Assembly: GCA_018350325.1 (NCBI GenBank)
Contig: JAEVLN010000005.1
Coordinates: 1,808,142 to 1,872,141 of the forward strand
From: Globodera rostochiensis
Lineage: Eukaryota; Nematoda; Chromadorea; Rhabditida; Heteroderidae
DNA length: 64,000 nt
Reading direction: 5' to 3'
Both the position numbers and the translations under genes were made by a program. Under the pieces are notes generated by a model. The model saw only the letters and a list, made by a program, of their open reading frames with translations, was not told where the DNA came from and did no database searches. Positions 38,876 to 50,847 of this stretch are shown piece after piece (the first letter of the stretch is position 1; each line of letters begins with the position of its first letter).

Positions 38876-39690
38876 TTGTCCGATTGTTATTTAGTTTCTC
38901 GTAGGAGATTTGTTCACAACACGTTATTGTTCAGATTAGTGCTAAAAAATGTTCCTTTTTAAACACAAAATTTTGAATGGCGTGAAATAATACATACATA
39001 TGTATGACTAGGACAAGGATTATTGCTCACAAGCTTTGAAGAATACAGCCAAAAATACCCCCACGTTTAAAAATGCATATTTCGGGGTATTTTTGAGTTT
39101 ATTTTAGATTTTTAACCAAAATTCGTAAAATACACAAAAGATTATTTTTACACTAAAAACATGACCAACAATTCGTACGTTAAGCCTTGAATTTGTCAGT
39201 GAAGGATCCGTTGTACACTTCTCAGACCGCCTGTAAGTCGGACGACCCCGACTCGCTACTTTGACCCGACTCGCTACCCTTTTTTATACTTTCCCGAAAA
39301 TCCGAACCTTTTGAATCCAATGTTTTTTTTCTAGCATTTTGGTCTTTGGGTGGGCATTCATAGACGTTCTACAAAGAGCGAAAAATGTTGATACTACATA
39401 TAGGGGGAGAGGGACCCTTTCGTTCGATGTGGGACCCTTTCGTTCGATGTCCACTGCGAATTGTCCGCTCGGCGAAATACCCACACACGAAAATTGTTAG
39501 CGCAAAATCTCGAATCGCTCTTCACTCATAGTTGTTACCCGAGCGGTAATAGTCTAGCTTGTCCCCCCCCCCCCATTTTTTTGAAAAAATACATTTTTTT
39601 TTCAGAAGTCGATAAAAAGGTGTTTCTAGGGGTCCGTAGTTCTCAGGATCCGTTAAAAGAATGGGTTGTCTTCGATTACAACATTTATGA
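38876..39690. other. Repeat-bearing intergenic region
   Basis: AT-rich sequence with a two-copy 24-base repeat (GGGACCCTTTCGTTCGATGT, near 39410-39450), a C-run of 14 at 39562-39575, and a tract (39600-39650, TTTCTAGGGGTCCGTAGTTC) resembling the interior of the hAT-like element at 50.3 kb. It has the character of decayed mobile DNA. No host gene is recognised. Confidence 0.5.
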
Positions 39691-39840
39691 AGTCTGGATT
39701 TTGAGAAAATTTGAGGTAACATCCTTTGAACGATTCAACCTTCGTCCAATTTCTCTTTTGGTGAGCCCATCTTGGTTTAACTCAACGATCTGACCCTGTT
39801 CTTGCTTTGTTAACTTGTTAGCACGTGGCAAAATGCCTAT
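39688..39840 (-). pseudogene. Tc1/mariner transposase N-terminal fragment
   Basis: The minus frame reads ANKLTKQEQGQIVELNQDGL, then TKREIGRRLNRSKDVTSNFL, and stops shortly after. This is the helix-turn-helix pattern of Tc1/mariner transposases (L-T-x-x-E-x-x-x-I-x-x-L, G-x-S/T-x-x-x-I-A/G-x-x-L-x-R-S). Only the first DNA-binding helix-turn-helix is left; the catalytic DDE/D domain is not found nearby. Upstream in the gene sense lies the GGCGCC array. Confidence 0.7.
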
Positions 39841-39884
39841 AAAAAAAGTTCTAGTCTTTACAAAATCTGACCCTATTCTTTTGT

Positions 39885-40317
39885 CGGAACGGGTCGTTTC
39901 GGCGCCCATGTTTCGGCGCCCACGTTTCGGCGCCAGGGTCGTTTCGGCGCCCACGTTTCGGCGCCCATGTTTCGGCGCCCACGTTTCGGCGCCAGGGTCG
40001 TTTCGGCGCCCACGTTTCGGCGCCCATGTTTCGGCGCCCACGTTTCGGCGCCAGGGTCGTTTCGGCGCCCACGTTTCGGCGCCCATGTTTCGGCGCCCAC
40101 GTTTCGGCGCCAGGGTCGTTTCGGCGCCCACGTTTCGGCGCCAGGGTCGTTTCGGCGCCCACGTTTCGGCGCCCACGTTTCGGCGCCCATGTTTCGGCGC
40201 CCACGTTTCGGCGCCAGGGTCGTTTCGGCGCCCACGTTTCGGCGCCCACGTTTCGGCGCCAGGGTCGTTTCGGCGCCCACGTTTCGGCGCCAGGGTCGTT
40301 TCGGCGCCCACGTTTCA
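39885..40317. repeat. GTTTCGGCGCC tandem array
   Basis: About 430 bases made of two alternating short units, GTTTCGGCGCCCAC (or CCAT) and GTTTCGGCGCCAGGGTC, arranged in higher-order blocks. Every unit contains the palindrome GGCGCC. Several frames on both strands are stop-free and give Arg/Ala/Pro-rich pseudo-proteins. The core CGTTTCGGCGCC is close to the CGTTTTGGTCCC unit in the termini of the foldback element at 35.9-36.8 kb. Confidence 0.92.
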
Positions 40318-40444
40318 AGAAAATTCAAAGGCCTTACTACATATTTTTCACATTGTTTTATTTGGCGCCGATCGTTTTTTGTCTATATAAACTAGTATAA
40401 AATAGAAAGAGCGCAGACAGTAAGAAGGTTAGAGTGTCTATACT

Positions 40445-40505
40445 TATAACACACAAAAAACGAATTGGGTAAAAAACGAATTGGCCAAAAACGAATTGGG
40501 TATTT
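40445..40505. repeat. Three-copy ACGAATTGGG repeat
   Basis: Three 18-19-base units of AAAAACGAATTGGGT type (one with GGCC), directly after the decayed region that follows the GGCGCC array. It is short but of the same style (A-rich spacer plus a fixed ten-base core) as the termini at 35.9 and 36.7 kb. Confidence 0.7.
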
Positions 40506-40559
40506 ACCAGGGGAGACAAACTAGACTATTACCGTATCGTTTTCTGAGCAATATTTTGG

Positions 40560-41412
40560 TTCGCCATGCCGAAAGGCGCCGCCAAGAAATAAAAATAGGT
40601 CTAAGAACCTGGTACTCCTGAAAATCCTGCGTTTCGCAAAATATCAAAATCAGGATTACCCGGGCCTTGGAAAATCCGGAATTAGCCTAGCGTCTCTAAA
40701 AGAACTATCTTAAGGGTGTACGGACGGTTCAGCAACAGATGTGAAGGCAACATAGAATTTTAACAAGTTTTATGCGATTTTGATCATTATCAATTAAATA
40801 TAAGATACGCCCCCTGATTGTGACTGCAAATGTTGATTTCAGGGTTTATTTTCTAATTTCCACGATGTTCCCCCACAAAAGAATGTTCAATTCCAATGCG
40901 ATGACAGCAGCAAAAGCAAAAGACGCTCACAAATAACTGTTCTGCTTCTTCCGGTTGCTGTTGTGTGTCATATTCGACTTTTTGTTCGCCATTCTCAAGT
41001 TTCGATGGCTTATTGCTGTGCAGGTTAATTTTAACGCATTTATTTGGTAGCCATCGGCTAATCGTACTTTTACATTTGTTCTAGGTTCGGCCAGTAGAAG
41101 GGAGTTCAGTTCATATCGTCGTACATAATTCCCGTTACGATCACCCCAGATTAGCTTCTGTAGCGCTAGTGGTTAGCTTCGGCTCATCTCCCGTGAAATC
41201 CGACCGAATTGAACCCGCCCCGCATACTTCACATTTAACCATTTATTTTGTTGTGTGTTTTGTGCAAATTATTTTCAACCAGTCACATAGCGTATAGTGT
41301 TCAATCCCAATTTAGATATAACTCAGATACCATTTGGTCCAATAGTTACTGCTCTGGTTAGGTATTGCTGCATCATACATAGGCTTCAGAGTTCAGCAAC
41401 GTCTTGACAAAA
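40560..41412. other. Decayed repeat and hrp-1 upstream region
   Basis: Bases 40610-40790 are a diverged copy of the sequence that flanks the hAT-like element at 49.7-50.9 kb (shared CCTTGGAAAATC and GTGAAGGCAACA...AGAATTTTAAC), here without the insertion. The rest is presumed promoter and leader of the hnRNP A1-type gene. No other gene is recognised. Confidence 0.55.
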
Positions 41413-43414
<2,002 letters not shown>

Positions 43415-44167
43415 GCATCAGCAGCAAAATGATTGTTCTAGTGTAGTTTACTCGTCAATTAAAAATATTTTTAAGTCCAAAATTGCGTCATTCAAATTCC
43501 GACAAAAATGTGGCACAAAAATGTCGATTTGACGCGTAAGCTGCATTAGAAATGGATGATATTGCTTTGGAGTCGAATTGATACATGAAAATGTTTGCGG
43601 AATCGATGTTTTTCGCCATTTATCTATGTACACTTTTCATATTTTCATGATTCAATATTTTGAGATTGGTTAAATCTCTTCGTTAATGACGTCCGCTTTT
43701 TTAATTGCTTTATTGTTGAGACGACATTGGCGATGGGTGTTTTTGGTTTTTTGTTATCATTTGTTTGTTGTTTTTGTCTTCATTTTGAAATGAGAGCAAA
43801 ACATAATGCCAAACTGTAACAACTTACACCCGTTGCTGACACGTCAATAATTTTTGCATTCGTTTTGTTTTGTTCCCCGCGTCGCATTTTCCGTTTGGGT
43901 GTTTGCAGATGGTTTGGTCACGTATGCGGAGTAATAAATTTAGTTGCCCGGGATTTTCCCTGAGAGCGCTGAAATTAAAGTTTGTGGCTACTTGTAGAAC
44001 AAAATGTTCTGAAAAGTGCCATATAAGCAACTGCTTTTTGCAAAAAAGGCCCCTTGTTGTCGTTAAGCTGGGCTTATTGGCCTTGAAAAGCTTTGATTCT
44101 GAATAGTATGTCATCATTTCTAATCAAAAATTGTTTGCAGGTCCTAAATTATTTTGTTTAAAAAAAA
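43415..44167. other. Intergenic, no gene seen
   Basis: About 750 AT-rich bases between the hnRNP gene and TFG, both plus strand. No coding segment or repeat is recognised. Confidence 0.55.
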
Positions 44168-45869
44168 ATGAATAAGACGACATTGAAGGCGCGTTTCGGG
44201 TCGGAGATGCGTAAAAACTGGATCCATCACAGCAACGACATCAGCCTGAACGATTTGGTGACGAAAATGCAGCGCTATTTTGACATCAAAGACCCGAACA
44301 CAATCAAACTTAAATATCGTGATGAAGGTTTTTTTAAATATTTGATTAATATGTACATGCCTTACAAAATAGGGGTATGAAAATCGAACTTGACCCAGGC
44401 GGGTATCGGGCTCTAGCCCGAGTCGGGTATTTGCCTGTCGGGCGCATGCCCGGCCGACTCGGGTACCCGTATCGAACTATTAATTGGCAGAGAACGACTG
44501 GATCACTCTTGCCGACGACGACGACTTGTCCTACGCGCTCGCCTCGCTGGAATTACTTTTTGTGGACGTTATCGTTGAGGAGCAAACTGAACACCAACAA
44601 CAGCAACAACCAAAGAAAGACGAGGACACTGTGGAGAAGACAAAAGCAGACTCTATGAAAGTGGCAGCACCGCCGAGTGTTGTCTCTCCCGTGGAGGGTG
44701 GTGGTGCAGGACAACAGCGCTCTTCTGCCACTCCACTCTCATCTCTCGGTTTGATGAGCTAGTTTCAGCTCTCTAATTAGCTTTTATTACGATTCGGGTC
44801 TTGGTGTCTGGGAGAGAGATTTCTGCTCAGCCTCCGCTCTCTCCCTAACACTGACCATAATCATTAATTGTAGGCGAGCTCACCGAGATTCCTCTGAATG
44901 GGACTAGCACGCCGCCGGTATCTAAGCCGCCGATTTACCATCAACCGCAACAGCCCTTTGTCGGAGGAGCTTTGGCGATGCCTCAGCAGCAGCAGCCGCA
45001 ACAGACGCCGTTGCCACCGCCGCCGGTCGGGGGAATGTTTTACGGACAGCCGCAGCATCAGCAGAGCAACGCAGTCGCCGCCCCTCCACCGCCGCCAATG
45101 TCATCGGCTTCCGGTAAAGGGAGAGCCGTTTTTGGAATTACCCTCTTCCCTTAAAATGTACACTCTAAAGTTCCGTGATTAGGAGGTGTTAGTCTGATCC
45201 CAGTTCTGTCTTAGTATGCTTGTTAGAAGGGTGAGGGTACTTTGAGGTTGGGAGCCCCGGGGATACTCCGGTATTGGTGATTACTTTATAGCCTCTAAAG
45301 CCAACATTGGGCTGATTTTTAACAAAAGCCTTTTTTGATTTTTCCTGTTTTTTTTTGCTCTTTGACCATTTGCTCCCGGACCACCCTTCGCCCAAAATCA
45401 TTCCTGACTAACAATATGTGTGTTTTTCATTTGTGTAGAAATGTACCATCAACAACAACAGCAGCAGCAGCCCTTTGTCGGAGGAGCTTTGGCGATGCCT
45501 CAGCAGCAGCAGCCGCAACAGACGCCGTTGCCACCGCCGCCGGTCGGGGGAATGTTTTACGGACAGCCGCAACATCAGCAAAACAACGCAAGCGCCCCTC
45601 CGCCGCCAATGTCGTCGGCTTCCGGTAGGAAATTTGTTGGTTTTTTCGTTTTAATTGTTTTCTTTTTTTTGTGTACAGAAATGTACCATCAACATCACCA
45701 ACAGCAGCAGCCGTTTGTCGGGGGGTCGGTGGCTCAGCAGCAGCAGCCGCCATTTGTCGGAGGATCGGCGGTTCAGCAGCAACAACCGCCGCAACAGGCG
45801 CCTTTGCCACCGCCGCCGGTCGGAGGAACTTTCTACGGGCAAAATCCGTTCAGTCGTCAGAACCGTTGA
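44168..45869 (+). CDS. tfg-1: TFG (TRK-fused gene) protein, ER exit site organiser
   Basis: Scaffold that organises COPII carriers at ER exit sites. Exon 1 (MNKTTLKARFGSEMRKNWIH, then DLVTKMQRYFDIK) and exon 2 (ENDWITLADDDDLSYALASL) form an N-terminal PB1 domain with an intact acidic OPCA-like DWITLADDDDL. A Gln-rich stretch (EEQTEHQQQQQ) follows, then a disordered Pro/Gln tail. Three consecutive C-terminal exons (44874-45114, 45440-45625 and about 45680-45869) are tandem duplicates of one Pro/Gln-rich module, each containing QQPFVGG, PLPPPPVGG and FYGQ. The protein ends NPFSRQNR. The intron 44328-44489 holds a GC-rich dispersed repeat. The C-terminal Pro/Gln composition matches animal TFG. 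Confidence 0.9.
44905..45869 (+). repeat. Triplicated TFG exon module
   Basis: Three exons encode copies of the same module. Copies 1 and 2 share QQPFVGGALAMPQQQQPQQT, PLPPPPVGGMFYGQPQHQQ and PPPMSSASG almost identically. Copy 3 has two internal FVGG repeats and ends in the gene's terminal exon. Copies 2 and 3 begin EMYHQ after near-identical acceptors (TTTGTGTAGA and TTGTGTACAG), so introns were duplicated with the exons. Copy 1's downstream intron (45115-45438) is larger and has different sequence. Confidence 0.88.
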
Positions 45870-46115
45870 GAGAAAGAGAAGGAGGAGAGATGATACAACG
45901 AATCAACTAAGGACATAGATTTGTTGAGATGGAAAATTAAATTGTATGGTTGTTCAGATATGGACTTGTTTTTTGTGTAACTTTATTTGATAAATGTGAT
46001 GTGTTTCTATAGTCAGAGGACGACCTGATAAACAAACATGACCACTAAAATGGCGCTTCCTATCACTCCAAATCATAATTCAGTAATAAATGATTACGCG
46101 TGATAATGGGTAGGG
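45870..46115. other. TFG 3' flank
   Basis: AT-rich sequence between the TFG stop and the left target-site duplication of the LINE fragment. No gene is recognised. Confidence 0.5.
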
Positions 46116-46116
46116 T

Positions 46117-46793
46117 ACTATAGTATGTATAATTAGAAAGCCCATAAAAATTCTACAAAAAAAGTAATATAGTTTATTTATTTATTCAGCATCAAGGACA
46201 AATGTCTATGACTTATGTCACTTACAGATGTGAGATTTGCGTCTGTCACAATAAATCGAAATGAAATAAATGCAAAGTTAGAAGGTGCGTGTGAACTAGT
46301 TTTGAGAAGTGCTTTGACGAACCAGATTCAAATAAGTGTCTTGGAAGGGTGTTCCAGAAATTTATATTGCGGTTAACAAATGAGTTTTGGGTTTTGGATG
46401 TTTTATGTGTTGCTACAATCTGAAAGGGATGTCTCCTAATGGGACGGCGTGAGAAGGTTAATATTTCATTGGGATTTAGATGTGTTTGGCGCGTACAAAT
46501 TTTGAAAAGAGTGGTTAAATCAATTATTTTTCTGCGAAGTTCGAGAGAAGGTAATTTGAAAAGTTTAAGACGTTGTGGGTATGGTAGTTGTAAATGTTTT
46601 GATTTGAGTAAGGCAATGCGGGTAAAGTATTTTTGAACATTTTCAATTTTGTCGATGAGTTTACGATTTGCCGGTGACCAGATTTCTGAGCCATATTCAA
46701 GTAGGGGCCTGATGTACAGTTTAAATGCTTGTGATACTATAGTATGTATAATTAGAAAGCCCATAAAAATTCTACAAAAAAAGTAATATAGTT
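46117..46793 (-). mobile_element. 5'-truncated non-LTR retrotransposon (LINE) with 58-bp TSD
   Basis: A perfect 58-base direct repeat at 46117-46174 and 46736-46793 flanks a minus-strand insertion of about 560 bases. The element encodes the end of a LINE reverse-transcriptase protein and, in its 3' sense, ends TTGATGCTGAATAAATAAAT, a 3' terminal repeat common in CR1/Jockey-type elements. Truncation is at the 5' end, as in typical target-primed insertion. A fully identical, unusually long duplication implies a young insertion. There is no poly(A) other than the AAATAAA repeat. Confidence 0.88.
46246..46734 (-). pseudogene. LINE reverse-transcriptase C-terminal fragment
   Basis: The minus frame reads LYIRPLLEYGSEIWSPANRK, then KIENVQKYFTRIALLK, KHLQLPYPQRLKLFKLPSLE, later FWNTLPRHLFESGSSKHFSK and an end at LFHFDLL. 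R-P-L-L-E-Y-x-S-x-I-W-S-P and the tail with N-x-L-P are the standard C-terminal part of CR1/Jockey-like reverse transcriptases. The N-terminal endonuclease and the catalytic core are absent because the copy is truncated. Confidence 0.85.
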
Positions 46794-47205
46794 ACTCCAT
46801 TTGAATTAGTTCGACATCATTTTCTATCATTTTTGCTCCCAATATGTCATGTTTCGTATCGTTCCCAAATTGCTGCTTAAGTGATGACAAACAGCACTTT
46901 AAAGACCCTCGTACTTATAATTTTAACCAATTTTAAAATTATTTTCGAACGTTCTTAAAGTGTGGCATTTAGCTTAGCTTTGAGGATTCATGTTTGAGTG
47001 AGTAAGGATGGAGCCGTGCCTGTCTACATTTTGAGAAAACAAATGTCATTTCCTACAATTAATGGCGAAAAATCAAGTTTAGTTGGTGAACTGTCCGGAC
47101 TCCGGAGGATTGCAGTGGCATGACATTCTTTCCATTTTCTTATCAATCAATAATTTTGTACCAATTTGTTTCGCCCTTTAACCGTTGTCTCTCGATCTTT
47201 TCCCT
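46794..47205. other. Intergenic, no gene seen
   Basis: About 400 bases between the LINE insertion and the isomerase gene. AT-rich; nothing is recognised. Confidence 0.5.
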
Positions 47206-48729
47206 ATGATATTTTCGCCACGTCGTCCCATTCAAAATGTGCTGACCGTCGTACGCAATGTGAACGGCCAACAACAAACGAACAGAATAATGGCAAAAAC
47301 CAGCGATTCCGAACACATCAACGGGACCGATCTTAACAGATCGAACCATTGCTCACAATCAGAATTTGGAGGTAATCGGCAATCCGTGTTGCTGGTCCAT
47401 TACTTTACAGAAAATGGGAAACTCTTGGAATTGCATAGAGTTTTAGATTGTTTGTGACGAAACTATCGTCATTTTTGAACATGAAACAGAGATTCCGGAG
47501 TCAAGAATTTTTTGACCAAATTTTGATTGGTTTTGTCTAACTAAAACCTTCCATGTGCACATTTTAAAATTTACACTATCCCATCGTCAGAGACTATGGA
47601 CTCAACTGGCAATTCTGAAGAAGTTTCCCCCGCCGACAGGGCGAAATGTGCCGCAGCACGCGCGTGCGGCGAAGCTGAAGTGCGGAGCGGGATGAAATTG
47701 GGCGTTGGGAGTGGGACGACAATGAAATTTTTCATTGAATGGTTGAGGTGGCAACACGAACAGAAATTGATCACCGACATTCGCTGTGTGCCGACATCGA
47801 TTCAGGTTTTTGAATTGCTTTAAGCGCAGCCTTTAAAGGAAATCCGTCCCTCCTGGGATGAGAAAAAAAAAGCCATGAACAAATAAAATAATAAACAGAA
47901 GAATTTCGAAAGGGAAAAAGTAATAGAAAATCACTCAATTCTTTAGACGAGGCATTGGCTATTGGCGGCAAATTTGTCCGTGTACAGCCCGGACGAGCTC
48001 GATCAGTTGGATTTGGCCATCGATGGCGCTGACGAAGTCGACGAGGATTTAAATTGTAATATTATGGCCCCAATTTTATTAAAATATTTCAAATTTAGGC
48101 ATAAAAGGCGGTGGCGGCTGTCTTCTCCAAGAAAAAATAGTGCAGGTCGAACAACAACCATTTAATGATAGTTAAAACTCGGAGGTTTTTTTCAGAGTTG
48201 CGCTAAACGATTTGTGATCATCGGCGGCTTGGACAAATACTCCCAAAGACTCGGCCAATCCTTCGAATTCATTCCCATCGAAATTTCACCCATTGGTTAT
48301 GTGCCAATTCAGCGATGGATCACCGAAAAATTCGGTGAATGAATCAATCAAAAGGGAAAGGGGGTGACAGGGTCGTCTTTTTTTGGTTACGTCCTTAAGG
48401 GGCGAGCACAGAACGTAAAATGTACCAATTTTGTGCAGGTGGCGAGTGCTCTTTGCGAATGTTCAAATGTTCGCCCGTACTCACCGAAAATCACAATTTT
48501 ATGGTCGTCTCCTCGTTCATATTTGAAAAGTCATGGAAAATTAAAGAATAGATCGACTGGAAATTCCCGAAGGCCTTCGCCTCTGAGGCCAATTGGAAAG
48601 CGGTGAACCGGCAAATCCTTTGCCTTCCGGGTAAACGAAATGCTCACAATAAAAAATGCCAAAATCGTTTTAGGCGTCGCTGAGACGGGTCTATTCATTG
48701 GAGTGGCTGAGAAAGGTCGGGAATTATGA
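47206..48729 (+). CDS. rpiA: Ribose-5-phosphate isomerase A
   Basis: Pentose phosphate pathway enzyme interconverting ribose-5-phosphate and ribulose-5-phosphate. Blocks: GMKLGVGSGTTMKFFIEWL (substrate G-x-G-S/T-G-T-T loop), YSPDELDQLDLAIDGADEVD (catalytic D-G-A-D-E), IKGGGGCLLQEKIVQ (K-G-G-G-G), FVIIGGLDKYSQRLG, IGYVPIQRWITEKF, GGECSLRMFKCSPVLTENHN, NRQILCLPG and GVAETGLFIGVAEKG, stop at 48727-48729. The core starts at 47596 (MDSTGNSEEVSPADRAK). An upstream exon from ATG 47206 splices in frame (TTTGGAG/GTAATC to CGTCAG/AGACTATGG) and would add about 55 residues, opening MIFSPRRPIQNVLTVVRNVN. Known isomerases lack this, so the start is open. Four introns are clear, the last two very short. 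Confidence 0.9.
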
Positions 48730-48748
48730 ACAATGTTATTGCCATTTC

Positions 48749-49097
48749 GGCAATCCTTAAGAATGGGGATCCCTAATTTATTTACGACCCGAATTGGAAT
48801 TTTACAAAAAAACATTTAAAAGGTCGTTTCCGGGGTTTTCTGACGCGTAGAATTCGAATCTGATATCTAAAAAGCCAAATTAATTCGTTTGATTGTTTGT
48901 TTTTGCAAAAAAATAAGTTTTTTTGAAAATGAGGGCTATTACCAAAATCAAGTAATTGATGAAAATCTTAGACAAAATCAAAGATTTGACAAAATCTAAG
49001 GTCAGATTCGTGATCAGCACTCCCGAAACCCCCCGGATACAAATTTTTAGTCAAATAACAAAGTATGAAGTAGGGATCCCCATTCTTTAGGATTGCC
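48749..49097. mobile_element. 349-bp MITE with 8-bp TSD, immediately after the isomerase gene
   Basis: Terminal inverted repeats of 27 bases with one mismatch (GGCAATCCTTAAGAATGGGG onward on the left; its reverse complement with one change on the right) bound 349 bases. GCCATTTC occurs at 48741-48748 and 49098-49105 as a perfect 8-bp target-site duplication. No coding content. It lies 20 bases after the isomerase stop, so it is inside that gene's 3' UTR or just beyond. An 8-bp duplication fits hAT, P or Merlin-type elements; the GG terminus suggests this is not the same family as the hAT-like element at 49.9 kb. Confidence 0.85.
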
Positions 49098-49105
49098 GCC
49101 ATTTC

Positions 49106-49843
49106 AAAATTCTTTTTTGTTTAAACTTTATAAACGAAGATTACAGCTTTTTTTGCAACGCCGGAAGGTCAAGTTCGATGCGTTTTCCCGAAAAAGTGAT
49201 CGAGACATCAAACAGAGACGTTTAATTCCATCAATTTTTTAATACTGTGGCCATAAAAGTTGATAAATTGTTATTGATTTGGCCAAGCCTTGTGCATATT
49301 ATCTAGGCTCAAATCTAAATAAAAAAAGGGGCAGGGGATTTAAATTTTTTGCAACGCTTAGACTAAAATTTCATGGGATGTGAAGGGTCTGCGGTAATTT
49401 TAAAGAATATTGGTCTCGATTCAAAATTATTTAAAAAGCACAAAATTACAACGAAACAAATGAAATTATTTCGCCTCGGCTGGCTACGCCAGACACCGAT
49501 TCCGACTTCCCCGGCGCAATTCCAAGTTGGCCACTCACATACAACGCGCCCAACGTTTGCGCATAACAAATCTGATCTGATTGCCCTATTACTCAACAGA
49601 AAACAGAGGCTTTTATTCAAAAATACGCAAATATTTAGTTTCTAAACAGAACGCCAAAGAATAAAATTAATCAAATTTGCATCCAAAAATCTTTAAAAAA
49701 TCCGGGTCTAATGACCCGGGCCCGGGTCAAATCCTGGGTTTTCCAAAAAATATCAGGATTAACGGGCCTTGGAAAATCTTGGTCAGGACCCGGTCCTATT
49801 TAGCTTTTGTGAGACGCAATTTTCGGAAGCTGTGTTAGCGTAT
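49106..49843. other. Intergenic with old repeat sequence
   Basis: AT-rich DNA with a GACCCGGGCCCGGGTC palindrome-like segment (49712-49730). From about 49700 on it is a copy of a dispersed sequence also found at 40.6-40.8 kb. No gene is recognised. Confidence 0.5.
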
Positions 49844-50847
49844 GTGTGAAGCAGGCACGTAGCCAGGATTTTTTTTCGGGGGGGGGCAGTCAGGGGAAAA
49901 AGTCGATTCTTAGAGGGTGTGTTTTTGCGTTTTTATTGCATTTTTGTTAAGCAATTTTTCTCGATTTCTGGGGGTGCATTTTCCGTTATAAAAAAAAAAA
50001 CATTCTTTTATCTCCAATAAATGAAGAAATTTTCCATTTTTTGGGCGGCTCGGCGGTGCCGATAGGCGCCGCCGGGAAAATTTTTTTGATTTTTGATGGC
50101 AATTTGTTAAGAAAATTGGTCAAAAAGGTAATAGTGCAGAACATTGGTCCCACAAAAAAAAGGGGTTTATGAGGGTTTTACGCAATTTTGAGAAGTATCG
50201 GGGGTTATCGCGGTCGCTGATCACGGATATGACATCAGATTTATCATATGACATCATCTAATCTATGATCTAAGATTTTTGAAAAAAATTAAAAAATTTT
50301 CAAAGTCGTTAAAAGGGTGTTTCTAGGGGTACTCGGGCCCGTAAAAATTCCAAACTGACTTTTTGTTGTACTGTTGTGCCTTTTTTGAATGATTTTGAAG
50401 CCAAAATTAATTTTTGAAAATTTTTGTATTTTTTTGGAAAATTGTTCGATTTCAATTCCGGCGTTCGAACTAGTCGAAATGGAGCTCAGATTGGAATTCT
50501 ACGGGCCCGAGTACCCCTAGAAACACCCTTTTAGCGACTTTGAAAATTTTTTTGATTTTTTAAAAATCTTAGATGCTGAAATCATAGATTAGATGATATC
50601 ATATGATAAATCTGATGTCATATCCGTGATCAGCGACCGCGATAACCCCCGAGTACTTCTCAAAATTGCGTAAAACCCTCATAAACCCCCTTTTTTTGTG
50701 GGACCAATGTTCTGCACTATTACCGTCAAAAAATTGTAAAAGTGCAAAACAATAGGGTCCCCCCTATGGTTTTTTTTTCTCAAATTTCATTTCGGGGGGG
50801 GGGCATGCCCCCCGTGCCCCCCCACTGGCTACGTGCCTGGTGTGAAG
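49844..50847. mobile_element. 988-bp hAT-like non-autonomous element with 8-bp TSD
   Basis: Perfect 8-bp duplication GTGTGAAG at 49844-49851 and 50840-50847. Element ends are CAGGCACGTAGCCAG and its exact inverse CTGGCTACGTGCCTG, followed on both sides by G/C runs. The interior has a second, much longer inverted repeat (about 50125-50355 against 50495-50735), including TGATCACGGATATGACATCA, so the element could fold into one long hairpin. CAG-starting termini with an 8-bp duplication are typical of the hAT superfamily. No transposase is present. Related uninterrupted flank sequence exists at 40.7 kb and acts as an empty site. Confidence 0.88.

Noticed and set aside
39851..40400. Arg/Ala-rich open frames of 120-208 codons on both strands through the GGCGCC array.
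   Set aside because: Repeat artefacts: no start context, no conserved ends, and open in several frames at once. Only the helix-turn-helix at the far left end of the minus frame is a true relic.
41150..41225. tRNA-like or SINE-like segment (TAGCGCTAGTGGTTAGC, then GAATTGAACC).
   Set aside because: An A-box-like match is present on the plus strand, but a correct B-box is not at the expected distance and no cloverleaf can be formed. No support beyond one motif.
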